Position numbers and translations under genes: made by a program. From Kiritimatiellia bacterium (GTDB lineage Bacteria; Verrucomicrobiota; Kiritimatiellia; CAIVKH01): a stretch of DNA of 64,000 nt. The notes under the pieces were generated by a model. That model saw only the letters and a list, made by a program, of their open reading frames with translations. It was not told the DNA's origin and searched no databases. Of the stretch, positions 17,059 to 24,671 are shown one piece after another. How positions within the stretch are numbered: position 1 is the stretch's first letter; each line of letters opens with the position of its first letter. The DNA lies in contig JAMLJG010000006.1 in assembly GCA_023953695.1 (NCBI GenBank), positions 47,246 to 111,245 on the forward strand. Reading direction: 5' to 3'.

Positions 17059-17628
17059 TTACTGGGAGTGGAGATCGGTCCAGCAATCTGCCAGCGCGCT
17101 GCGGAGCGCCTGCTTGCCGCGATAGAGGTGCGACTCGGCGGAGCGAGTTGAGCAGTGGAGCACGACGGCAATTTCGCGCGCGCTCATGCCGTGGAACTCC
17201 GAGAGCGTTGTCGCCGTGCGCTGCGCCTCAGGCAGAGCGGCGAACGCCGCCGCGATACGCGCGCCCAGCTCTTTGTCCTGCGCCACGCCCGCGGCGTCGA
17301 GGGCGGGGCTGATGGGCTCGTGCGAGACGGCGTCGAGTGAAAGTTCGCGTCGCCGACGGATCAGATCAATCGCTGCATTCCGCGCCAGTTGGAAAAGCCA
17401 GGTGGAAAAGCGAGCGTTGTGTTGCCATCGGAAAGACGCGCGCTTCAGCCATCCGCGGGCGAGCGCCTCCTGCGCGACGTCTTGCGCGAGCGCGGCGTCA
17501 TTCAGCAGACGAAACGCGAATTGATAGAGAGGGGTCTGGTAGCGTTCGACCAACTTTGTATAGGCCGCGCGGTCGCCTTGTTGCGAGCGCACCACCCAAA
17601 CGCGATCCGGATCATTGCCGTCCTCCAT
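17059..17628 (-). CDS. ECF-family RNA polymerase sigma factor
   Basis: The protein has 189 residues. Region 2 spans about 15-85 (AYTKLVERYQTPLYQFAFRL, ARFSTWLFQLARNAAIDLIR) and region 4 about 125-180 (LPEAQRTATTLSEFHGMSAR, then the helix-turn-helix with CSTRSAESHLYRGKQAL). It lacks the Cys-rich C-terminal domain of CorE-type metal-sensing sigma factors, so control must come from the anti-sigma/sensor pair downstream. It heads the seven-gene efflux operon and likely activates its own promoter in the 225-nt spacer to the divergent TRAM gene. ATG 17628 is preferred; ATG 17646 is also in frame. Confidence 0.88.
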   Translation of the reverse strand: MEDGNDPDRVWVVRSQQGDRAAYTKLVERYQTPLYQFAFRLLNDAALAQDVAQEALARGWLKRASFRWQHNARFSTWLFQLARNAAIDLIRRRRELSLDAVSHEPISPALDAAGVAQDKELGARIAAAFAALPEAQRTATTLSEFHGMSAREIAVVLHCSTRSAESHLYRGKQALRSALADCWTDLHSQ

Positions 17629-17853
17629 TGGCCTAGAGTAGCGCATTGCACGCCAAAAAGAATCTGCGAAAGCACATTTCTTGAGCGCTCGGCGATGGAT
17701 GACCTCATCGGGCGATGGCGAGGGGAAGGGGATCAGGGATTCACTGATTTCAGCGCGAGAACGCTTTTCGCGCGGTATGGCGTTGCTTGTCAGCGGTGTT
17801 CTCGGGTAGCGTAGTCCTTGAAACTTGAATCGAACCGATACAGGAGAATTGCC

Positions 17854-18801
17854 ATGTCGTCCGATGGATCCACTCCGACTAAACCCGCCTCGTTTTTGAC
17901 GCTGCCGAAACTCATCGCGCTACTCGCGTTGACGATTGTTGCGACAGGCGCTGTGGTGTTCTTTGCGTTGCGCTCGAAGAACACTTCCAACGAAGCGGTC
18001 GTTTCCGTGCTGGATGAGCGTTCCGCGCCAGCGGCAAAGGTGAACACGGGCGAAGTGCTCGATGCGACCGTCCCGAACCAGCTCACGCCCGAGCTGGGGC
18101 GCCGCTATCGCGTTCGCGTTGACAGCGAATCGCGGGATCGCGCGTCAATGATTGCGCGGATCGGCCGGACGGTTACCTTTATTAAAGGAGTGAACCCCGG
18201 CGACATCGTCGTGGTCGAAGTCACGCGCCTGAACCGTTCGACGGCTGAAGCGGTTGTCCACGAGCTTATCAGCTCGGGCCCACCGCCTGCCCCGCGGCCT
18301 GCGCGCGCAGCGGCCGATTTGCCCTCGCGCGCTGCGGGGAGCGATCCCGCTGGCGGCACCTACACGGGCACGGTTGTTCATGTGGGCAAGTTTGGCGATG
18401 GCCTCATCAAGCGAGGGCAGCAACAGATTTATGTTCCCGGCGTCGAGAAGGGCGATCGCGTGGTGTATGAAGTGACCGACACGAGCGGACGCGCGTGGAA
18501 AGCGCAATTGATCCGGAAGTTGGAGAAATCGGAATCGTCTTCGGCTGAGCGCGCCGAGAACGCGGATAAGCCGGAGCGCCCCCTGCGCGCCCCGCAAATC
18601 CAGCCGGGCCAGGAATATGACGTGGCCATTGTCGAGAAAGAGCGCAGCAATCCGGACGTGGATGGTGTTGCGCGCATTGATGGATTGGCCGTCCTGATTC
18701 CCGGGTGCCAACCGGGCGACCGCGTAAAGATTCGGATAACGGAGCGGCTTCCCACGCTGGCAAAAGCGGAGATTGTGGAGCGCCTGCCCGCTGCTCCTTA
18801 A
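17854..18801 (+). CDS. Membrane-anchored protein with three TRAM-like domains
   Basis: The protein has 315 residues. A TM helix (about 17-39) is followed by three OB/TRAM-like modules at about 83-137, 168-220 and 251-308, each with the hallmark glycine-rich barrel and a PGD/KGD turn: FIKGVNPGDIVVVEV, IYVPGVEKGDRVVYEV, VLIPGCQPGDRVKIRI. TRAM domains bind RNA in MiaB/TrmA-type enzymes and in small archaeal TRAM proteins, but no enzyme domain is attached here. Arginines and lysine just after the helix suggest a cytoplasmic C-terminus. CAGGAGAA precedes the ATG. The next gene starts 2 nt after the stop. Role unknown; nucleic-acid binding at the membrane is inferred. Confidence 0.75.
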   Translation: MSSDGSTPTKPASFLTLPKLIALLALTIVATGAVVFFALRSKNTSNEAVVSVLDERSAPAAKVNTGEVLDATVPNQLTPELGRRYRVRVDSESRDRASMIARIGRTVTFIKGVNPGDIVVVEVTRLNRSTAEAVVHELISSGPPPAPRPARAAADLPSRAAGSDPAGGTYTGTVVHVGKFGDGLIKRGQQQIYVPGVEKGDRVVYEVTDTSGRAWKAQLIRKLEKSESSSAERAENADKPERPLRAPQIQPGQEYDVAIVEKERSNPDVDGVARIDGLAVLIPGCQPGDRVKIRITERLPTLAKAEIVERLPAAP

Positions 18802-18803
18802 TT

Positions 18804-19559
18804 ATGGCGCGTGTCCTATCCAACGAAACCTCGCTATCCCGCCAGCAAAAGCGGATGCGCTCCGAGACGAAAGCGCTTCGCTATGTGATGTGGGGCGAGG
18901 CGGGGTTGGCGGCGCTGTTGGCGATGGTGGGGGTTGCCTCTGTGTTGCGCGGGGCAGGGACCGGTTGGTTTTGGGCCGCAGCGGTGGCGGGTTTCTTTGC
19001 CTACTCGCACTTCATGAAATTGCGCCAAAACGCGCGCGATGAAAAATATATGGCTGCCGGGCTTCGCGGGGAGAGCGAAGTGGCCAAAATCCTCACCGAG
19101 AACCTCGACAATTCCCACTATCTCTACAACGACATCACCGTGCGCAGCGGTTTTGCTCGAGCGCAAATTGACCACATTGTCGTTTCGAAGAAGGGCATCT
19201 TTGTGCTCGAAACCAAGAATTGGCGCGGGCGTTTAGTGGGTGACGAGGGCGACCGAAAATGGTTCCAGCACGTTCACGCGGACCAGCCGCCGCGCGCGCT
19301 CTCCAATCCGATTCTGCAAAATCAGCGGCACGTGGTCGTGCTCGAAAAATATCTGAGATCCAGCGGTGCGCCGCCGATGCCGATCGTTCCAATCCTCGTA
19401 TTCACGGGGCGGAATACGACACTCGATATCCGAAACCAGAAATCGCTGCTGCTGTGGCCGCGCGAAACCGTGGATGCCATCCTGCGGCATCGTGTCGAGA
19501 ACGACGCGACGGAGGCCGATGTGGACGCCGTGCTGAACCGAATGCAGAGGTTTGTGTGA
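18804..19559 (+). CDS. Membrane protein with NERD (nuclease-related) domain
   Basis: The 251-residue product has two TM helices (about 28-48 and 50-72) followed by a NERD domain (about 85-200): GLRGESEVAKIL, YLYNDITV, then QIDHIVVSKKGIFVLETKNW. The Asp of QIDH, the Glu of ETK and the Lys keep the D-ExK arrangement of restriction-endonuclease-like folds, so nuclease activity is possible. The TM part places it at the inner membrane beside the TRAM protein and ComEC. It overlaps the next gene by GTGA. Confidence 0.85.
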   Translation: MARVLSNETSLSRQQKRMRSETKALRYVMWGEAGLAALLAMVGVASVLRGAGTGWFWAAAVAGFFAYSHFMKLRQNARDEKYMAAGLRGESEVAKILTENLDNSHYLYNDITVRSGFARAQIDHIVVSKKGIFVLETKNWRGRLVGDEGDRKWFQHVHADQPPRALSNPILQNQRHVVVLEKYLRSSGAPPMPIVPILVFTGRNTTLDIRNQKSLLLWPRETVDAILRHRVENDATEADVDAVLNRMQRFV

Positions 19560-19822
19560 ATCCACATCCGCGCATCACGGCCACGGTTTGGGCGCTCAAC
19601 GCGGTGGGCTTCATCCTCTATCTCGTTTGGCTTGCGAGCAGCCACGAGCGCATTTTGACGGAGCGGGAAGGCGTGCTGTTTCTTCTGCCCTGCGTCGTGT
19701 TCCTGTTTATTTTTGTTTTCCTTCGCGGCGCGCATCGCCACGATGTGGAAGCGGCCGAAGATGCGGCGGCCGAGGAAAAGGAAGCCAAGGAGAAATCATG
19801 GAACGCGGCGCACAAGCCTTAG
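19556..19822 (+). CDS. Small membrane protein with charged C-terminal helix
   Basis: The 88-residue protein starts at a GTG (19556) that overlaps the NERD stop as GTGA; GAGG lies upstream. It has two TM segments (about 8-27 and 41-58) and a Glu/Lys/Ala-rich helix at the end. It is not recognised. The tight overlap makes translational coupling likely, so it probably belongs to the same membrane assembly as its neighbours. Confidence 0.7.
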   Translation: MNPHPRITATVWALNAVGFILYLVWLASSHERILTEREGVLFLLPCVVFLFIFVFLRGAHRHDVEAAEDAAAEEKEAKEKSWNAAHKP

Positions 19823-20007
19823 TCAAAGTACTCGGGGCGGCTCTCTTATTTGGCGGGTTGGTGCTCGCCTTCCATCCGGGTTATCGCGCCGCACTGCTGG
19901 CGGTGTGGCGCGGGGAGCCCGCTGCCTCACCGGTGTGGGATTCCAATAGGGCATATTATCCCATGATCGGGCTTCCAGACGGGACGAGCCATGCAGACGC
20001 AAACTAG
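19798..20007 (+). CDS. 69-residue single-TM protein overlapping ComEC
   Basis: It starts at an ATG inside the end of the preceding gene (AAGGAG 6 nt upstream) and ends 17 nt inside comEC. One hydrophobic segment (about residues 8-24) is followed by a Tyr/Trp-containing tail. It is not recognised. Overlap on both sides, a clear ribosome binding site and shared strand support it as a real gene of this operon. Confidence 0.65.
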   Translation: MERGAQALVKVLGAALLFGGLVLAFHPGYRAALLAVWRGEPAASPVWDSNRAYYPMIGLPDGTSHADAN

Positions 20008-23000
20008 AATCATCCTTTTCTGCTATTGCTTCATCATCGGCCTCGTCCTTGCGATGGTGTGGCCGCTCAATCCTTCTGCCTTGCCCGCGCTGCGCATTGC
20101 CACCGCGCTGCTGATGGGCGGCGCGGCCCTTTTGCTCTTTCAGGCGCATCGCGCGGCGCGCGACAACGCGCCCGTTTCGGGTGTGCGCTGGCTCGCGTGG
20201 ATGCTCGTTGCATCGGCCGTCACCTTGGGCTATTCGCGCCACATCAGCGCGAACACGGTGCCGGACACGCGCGTGGGAGAAATTGTGCTCAGTGGCAGTG
20301 GCGTCGCGAACTATCGCGCGCACAGCGCGCTGCCCGACACCTGCCGTCTCCGCGTTCGCAAAGAGAGCGCGATTGATAGCGATTTGAGGATTCGCCTCGC
20401 GGGTGAGCTCGATGCGCGCATTGCCGCGCGCGATGAGAACGGTCGCGCGCAAATTGACAAGCGCGGACGCTGGCAGTTTCAGATTGCGCCCATGCAGTTG
20501 ACGACGGATGTCATTGTCGTTCGCGCGAACGATCCGGTGGGCACGGATTATCCACTTGATCAGCCCCTCACGCGCATCACCGGAGTCGAAGTATTGGACG
20601 GCCCTTCACACGGCGCCGTGACGCTCTATCGCATTTCCAATCACATTGGTTCCTTTGTCCGCCCCGGTCGCGCGCAGTCGCCCGTGACCATCCTCGGGCG
20701 CATCTCCGCCGATCCGCTCGTGTACGATTTCAAGACCGTCCTGCCCGTCACGCCGGAGTTCATTCAGTATCCTGCGGGCGGCCCGTTCTACCGCGTGGAG
20801 GGCGGCGACATTCAAGTCACGGTTCGCCCTGAAATGGAAGGCTACGACGTCTTCTCTCACACGTCCGCGTATGGTTACGATGTGGAGTTTCGCGGGGAGC
20901 TGACCGTTGCGCGGGGCGCTGCCAATCCCGGCGGTTTCGACGCGCGGCGCTTCCAGCAGAACTACAACATCTACGGCCTCGTTTCGCTCTTCGCGCCGCG
21001 CAGCGGGCCGCCGCCCATCCACGCCATTAAGCCGATGGATGGACCGATGCGCGAGGGCAATGCGCTCGTCGCCTTTTCGCTGCGCCTGCGCGACAATGTG
21101 TTGCGCGTGATCAAGCAGACGATGATTTATCCGCAGTCTGCCTTTGTCGGCGGCGTCACGCTCGGCTTGCGCTATGGCTTGCAGGGCGTCGAGTGTATGT
21201 TCAGCGATCGCTATGCCCACGCATGGCATCCCGCCGATGCGCCGACGATGATTGGCCGCAATTGCGAGGAGACCATTGCCGACGAATTTAAGGAGGCGGG
21301 CGTGAATCACGTGCTGGCCGTTTCGGGGCTTCACGTGACCATCATTACTGTGATGTTGGTGGGGATTTTTTCGCTCATGCGCGTGCCGCGGCAGGCATAT
21401 GTGCCGCTGATCATTTTGGCGCTGGTCATTTTTTCCATCATCACTGGCGCGCGCCCTTCGACCTTGCGCGCGGTGATCATGAACAGTCTCTTTCTCATGA
21501 CGTGGGCCTATCTCGATCAAAGTCTGCGATCATCCGTGCTGCTGGGCGTGCCCGTCGCGGCATTTCTGATCCTGCTGCACAACCCGCTCGTGGTGGTGGA
21601 TCCATCGTTCACGCTATCATTCGGCGCGATTCTTTCGCTCGGTCTGATGACCACGCCGAGTTTGGATTTGCTGCAGCGATTGAAGGGCAATCAGTTCATC
21701 CTTTTCCTGGCGGTGGGGGTGGGGTGGACGTTGCTGGCCGTGCGACAGTGGGCGCTTGTCGTCACGCCACAATTCATCTTTCCAGCGATTGCGGTTCTCG
21801 CGATGCTCTTTGTGGTGGCCGGCGCGTTGCAGCGAAAGGGCATCGGCTTTTCCGAGCGCATCAACTATACCGTCATTCCCGAGGGCATTGGCGCATTTCT
21901 GGCCGCGCAGTTTGCCATTCAGCTCGGCATGATGATTCCGCTTTCCGCGGGCTATTTTGCGCGCTGGCCATTTGCTGGCGCCTACGCAAACCTGATCGCA
22001 ATTCCGCTCATCGGCGTGGTGGTGCAGCTCGGCGCCATCGGCGGGTTGCTGGGATTGATTCCGGGTGTGGGCATCTACATTGCGCTGTTGCTCGGTGCGG
22101 CGAACTGGGTGTTTTCCTCGATCTTCCTCTGGATCGCGCACGCGAGTTCCGAATGGTTTCCCTATCCCGTCATTCGCCGCCCCGGCCTGCTTGCGCTCAG
22201 CGCGTATTATGTCGCCTGCGCGTGGTTCATATGGAACAAGCCGATATGGGCGTGGCTCGTGCGCAGTGCGGAGCGGTTCAAGCTGAAGACGCCGCTGTGG
22301 CCGCGCGTCGCGGCGGGCGTTGCGGCGATCGTGCTGGCGAGTCTCGTGGTGGCGGATATGCGCGCCGCGCCCTTGCGCGAGTTGCGCATGACGGTGTTGT
22401 CGGTGGGCTATGGCAGCTCGATCCTGATCGAGAGCCCGTCGGGCCGCCGCATTCTCGTGGACGCGGGATTTGTGGAGCACGAGCGCGGTCGCCGCAACGA
22501 GGCGACGCGCACCGTGGTGCCTGTTCTCGCGAATCAAAAAATCCGCCACCTCGACGCCGTCATCTTGACCTCGCCGCGCCCCGAGCGCGCGGCGGGAATC
22601 AGCCACGTTCTTTCCTCCGTGTGGGTGGACCGCCTCTTCCTTCCTCCCTCCCTGGCCGATCTCGCGCCGGGCGAATCGTTCGAGGACTTTTCGCACCGCT
22701 TCAATCCTGGCGCGGGCGGCGTCGAGGCAGACGTGCTCGCGACCAGCTATGACGAGCTGATTGGCAACCCCGAATGGCCCATGCGCCTCGCGTTGGCTCC
22801 GGAGCTGGCGCGGCGCGGCCCCGGCTTCTTGAATCGGTGGGCCGGTTGGACTGTTCAAAACGAGACGCTGGCTGCCGGGCAAGCGCTCTTCGAAGAGCCG
22901 GGGCCCAACGGCACCTTCCGCATCGAAGTCTTGAACCCCACTCGCGATTCCATTGCCGCGCGCGAGGTGGACAACGGAGCCCTCGTGCTTCGCGTGGTCT

Positions 23001-23470
23001 ATGGCAACTTCGCCGCGCTCCTCACCAGCGATCTCCACTATGACGGCGTCGCGCAACTCGCGCAGCGCTATTCCCCGGAGCAGTTGCGCAGCCAGGTGCT
23101 GTTCCTGCCGCACCACGGCGCGCCGCTCGGACAGATACGAGGCGAGTTCAAGCCTGTTCTGCAAAACCGGCTGAGCGACGAGCTTGCTGCGCTGTTGTCG
23201 AGTGTGCGCCCCGAGCGCGTCATTGCCGAGTGGGGGAGCCCGCGCCCCGTGCTCGGGCTGCAATCGCGCGATGCGGTGACCGCGTTCGAGCTCACGCAAC
23301 AATATATCGTGAACACACTCGGCGAGCTCGCGTGGCTTTCCACGGATCGCGACCTCGCGATCACGCTGACCTCCGACGGCCGCAGCTATTCTGTCGCCAC
23401 GCAAGCGGAAGCCAATCGAGCCACGGGTGGCGAAGACGATGCCGTGTCCGACATCGCCGTTGGATTTTGA
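19991..23470 (+). CDS. comEC: Large ComEC/Rec2-family protein with degenerate metallo-beta-lactamase motif
   Basis: The 1159-residue protein is longer than usual ComEC (about 700-850), chiefly through an N-terminal domain of about 430 residues before the channel. The competence core is clear (DEFKEAGVNHVLAVSGLHVT, about residues 432-451), with many TM helices to about 760. The C-terminal lactamase-like domain starts near MTVLSVGYGSSILIESPSGR. In typical ComEC the metal-binding motif is HxHxDH (THPHADH). Here residues 861-866 read SPRPER, so four ligands are gone, though HHG remains at 1041-1043. The domain is probably not a metal-dependent nuclease. ComEC imports single-stranded DNA. The upstream NERD protein may supply nuclease activity instead, which is speculative. 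Confidence 0.85.
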   Translation: MQTQTRIILFCYCFIIGLVLAMVWPLNPSALPALRIATALLMGGAALLLFQAHRAARDNAPVSGVRWLAWMLVASAVTLGYSRHISANTVPDTRVGEIVLSGSGVANYRAHSALPDTCRLRVRKESAIDSDLRIRLAGELDARIAARDENGRAQIDKRGRWQFQIAPMQLTTDVIVVRANDPVGTDYPLDQPLTRITGVEVLDGPSHGAVTLYRISNHIGSFVRPGRAQSPVTILGRISADPLVYDFKTVLPVTPEFIQYPAGGPFYRVEGGDIQVTVRPEMEGYDVFSHTSAYGYDVEFRGELTVARGAANPGGFDARRFQQNYNIYGLVSLFAPRSGPPPIHAIKPMDGPMREGNALVAFSLRLRDNVLRVIKQTMIYPQSAFVGGVTLGLRYGLQGVECMFSDRYAHAWHPADAPTMIGRNCEETIADEFKEAGVNHVLAVSGLHVTIITVMLVGIFSLMRVPRQAYVPLIILALVIFSIITGARPSTLRAVIMNSLFLMTWAYLDQSLRSSVLLGVPVAAFLILLHNPLVVVDPSFTLSFGAILSLGLMTTPSLDLLQRLKGNQFILFLAVGVGWTLLAVRQWALVVTPQFIFPAIAVLAMLFVVAGALQRKGIGFSERINYTVIPEGIGAFLAAQFAIQLGMMIPLSAGYFARWPFAGAYANLIAIPLIGVVVQLGAIGGLLGLIPGVGIYIALLLGAANWVFSSIFLWIAHASSEWFPYPVIRRPGLLALSAYYVACAWFIWNKPIWAWLVRSAERFKLKTPLWPRVAAGVAAIVLASLVVADMRAAPLRELRMTVLSVGYGSSILIESPSGRRILVDAGFVEHERGRRNEATRTVVPVLANQKIRHLDAVILTSPRPERAAGISHVLSSVWVDRLFLPPSLADLAPGESFEDFSHRFNPGAGGVEADVLATSYDELIGNPEWPMRLALAPELARRGPGFLNRWAGWTVQNETLAAGQALFEEPGPNGTFRIEVLNPTRDSIAAREVDNGALVLRVVYGNFAALLTSDLHYDGVAQLAQRYSPEQLRSQVLFLPHHGAPLGQIRGEFKPVLQNRLSDELAALLSSVRPERVIAEWGSPRPVLGLQSRDAVTAFELTQQYIVNTLGELAWLSTDRDLAITLTSDGRSYSVATQAEANRATGGEDDAVSDIAVGF

Positions 23471-23486
23471 AGCAAGCCCCGCAAAC

Positions 23487-23596
23487 TTCCAACGCTTGGA
23501 AGTCAGGTGTGCTACACTTTCCAACGGTGGGAAATTTGTGCGCGAAAAGTTCCAATCGTTGGAAGTCGCTCACGCGCGGATTTCCAAGCGTTGGAA
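23487..23596. repeat. Cluster of four TTCCAA-N3-TTGGAA palindromes
   Basis: Four 15-nt copies lie in the 162-nt gap between comEC and the DJ-1-like gene: 23487-23501 (centre CGC), 23519-23533 (CGG, right arm TGGGAA), 23550-23564 (TCG) and 23582-23596 (GCG). Start-to-start spacing is 32, 31 and 32 nt, about three helical turns, so the copies would lie on one face of the DNA. The spacers are unrelated to each other. Function unknown: protein-binding array or hairpin array. Confidence 0.85.
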
Positions 23597-23632
23597 GGCG
23601 GAATGTGGTGTGAGAGGAGAGGAGCAGAGGCG

Positions 23633-24175
23633 ATGAAGAAGATACTGGTTCCGTTGGCGGAGGGGTGTGAAGAAATTGAGGCGGTGACGGTGGTGGACGT
23701 GTTGCGTCGGGCGGAGTTCGAGGTGGTGACGGCGGGGTTGCGCGAGGGCGCGCTGGTGGCGTCGCGCGGGGTGACGCTGGTGCCCGATGTGGAGATGACT
23801 GCGATTCAGCCGCTGGATTTCGATGCGATTGTGGTGCCGGGCGGTTATGGCGGGGTGATGAACTTGATGAAGGATGAGCGCGTGTTGGGTGCGATTCGCG
23901 CGCTGGACCAGGCGGGGCGATGGGTGTGCGCGGTGTGCGCGGGACCGCTGGTATTGCAGGCGGCGGGCATTTTGGAGGGGCGCCGCGTGACGTGCTATCC
24001 GAGCGCTGCGGGGCAGCTCACGGCGACGCCGCGCGTGAATGAGCGCGTGGTGGTGGAGGGTCGGCTCATCACGAGCCAGGGACCGGGAACGAGCATGGCG
24101 TTTGCGCTGGAAATTGTGAAGCAGATGGGCAGTGCGTCGCTCGCGCAGCGCGTGGCGTCGGAGCTGTTGGCGTGA
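23633..24175 (+). CDS. DJ-1/PfpI family protein (YajL-like)
   Basis: The protein has 180 residues and the DJ-1 superfamily fold. The nucleophile elbow CAVCAGPLVL (the second Cys, about residue 102) and the conserved Glu of GCEEIEAV match the YajL/DJ-1 group (ICAGP). These proteins are linked to protection from oxidative or carbonyl stress and to deglycase or glyoxalase activity, which is debated. GGAG-rich sequence precedes the ATG at 23633. It follows the palindrome cluster directly; otherwise its neighbours give no functional clue. Confidence 0.85.
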   Translation: MKKILVPLAEGCEEIEAVTVVDVLRRAEFEVVTAGLREGALVASRGVTLVPDVEMTAIQPLDFDAIVVPGGYGGVMNLMKDERVLGAIRALDQAGRWVCAVCAGPLVLQAAGILEGRRVTCYPSAAGQLTATPRVNERVVVEGRLITSQGPGTSMAFALEIVKQMGSASLAQRVASELLA

Positions 24176-24217
24176 GCGGCGGCGAAAAACAGGCCCGTAG
24201 AAACTTCGAAAAAACGC

Positions 24218-24245
24218 TTGTTTTAGAGGGGCGCGCGCGCATTAT
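24218..24245 (+). promoter_or_regulatory. Candidate sigma-70 promoter of the HU gene
   Basis: TTGTTT at 24218-24223 and CATTAT at 24240-24245 are 16 nt apart, about 55 nt upstream of the HU start codon. The match is partial and is supported mainly by position in a gap of 125 nt. Confidence 0.3.
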
Positions 24246-24300
24246 GGGCAAGAGTTTAGACGCAAGAACGCGATCTAACGCAAACAGGAGACGAGTACAC

Positions 24301-24585
24301 ATGGCACTGACCAAGTCGCAGACAGCGGCCAAATTGGCCGAAGCGGTTGGAATCACCAAGAAGCAAGCTGGCCAATTCTTTGAATCGCTGGCAGCGCTGG
24401 CATACAAGGAAGCGAAGAACAGCTTCGTGGTTCCGGGCCTGGGCAAGCTGGTGTTGGTCCAGCGCAAGGCGCGCATGGGACGCAATCCGGCAACGGGCGA
24501 AGCGATCAAGATTCCGGCCAAGAAGGTCGTCAAGTTCCGCGTGGCGAAGGCTGCGAAGGACGCGATCCTCGGAAGCAAGAAGTAA
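24301..24585 (+). CDS. hup: HU/IHF-family DNA-binding protein
   Basis: The 94-residue histone-like protein bends and compacts DNA. It has the two N-terminal helices (ALTKSQTAAKLAEAVGITKK, QFFESLAALAYKEAKN) and the beta-arm region GRNPATGEAIKIPAKKVVKF with the conserved RNP tip. The arm has the proline used for intercalation. Strong AGGAGA precedes the ATG at 24301, and a terminator follows, so it is a single-gene unit. It is very lysine-rich, as expected. Confidence 0.95.
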   Translation: MALTKSQTAAKLAEAVGITKKQAGQFFESLAALAYKEAKNSFVVPGLGKLVLVQRKARMGRNPATGEAIKIPAKKVVKFRVAKAAKDAILGSKK

Positions 24586-24607
24586 TAGATCGCAAGGTTA
24601 AGTGCGC

Positions 24608-24641
24608 AAGGGACGGCGGAAACGCTGTCCCTTTCGCATTT
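24608..24641. terminator. Terminator after the HU gene
   Basis: An 11-bp stem with one G-T wobble (AAGGGACGGCG at 24608-24618 with CGCTGTCCCTT at 24623-24633) encloses a GAAA tetraloop, followed by a T-rich run (TCGCATTTT). It lies between convergent genes and may stop transcription both ways. Confidence 0.85.
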
Positions 24642-24671
24642 TAAGCGGACGCGATTTTGGGGTGAGTGTGT

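Noticed and set aside
16968..17171. Extended anti-sigma frame beyond 17036 into the sigma gene
   Set aside because: It overlaps the end of the sigma gene with Arg/Ser-rich shadow residues. The shorter alternatives at 16967 or 17036 are more sensible.
23487..23596. Possible CRISPR array from the regularly spaced repeats
   Set aside because: Repeat units are only 15 nt, palindromic with variable centres, spacers are about 16-17 nt, and no cas genes are present.
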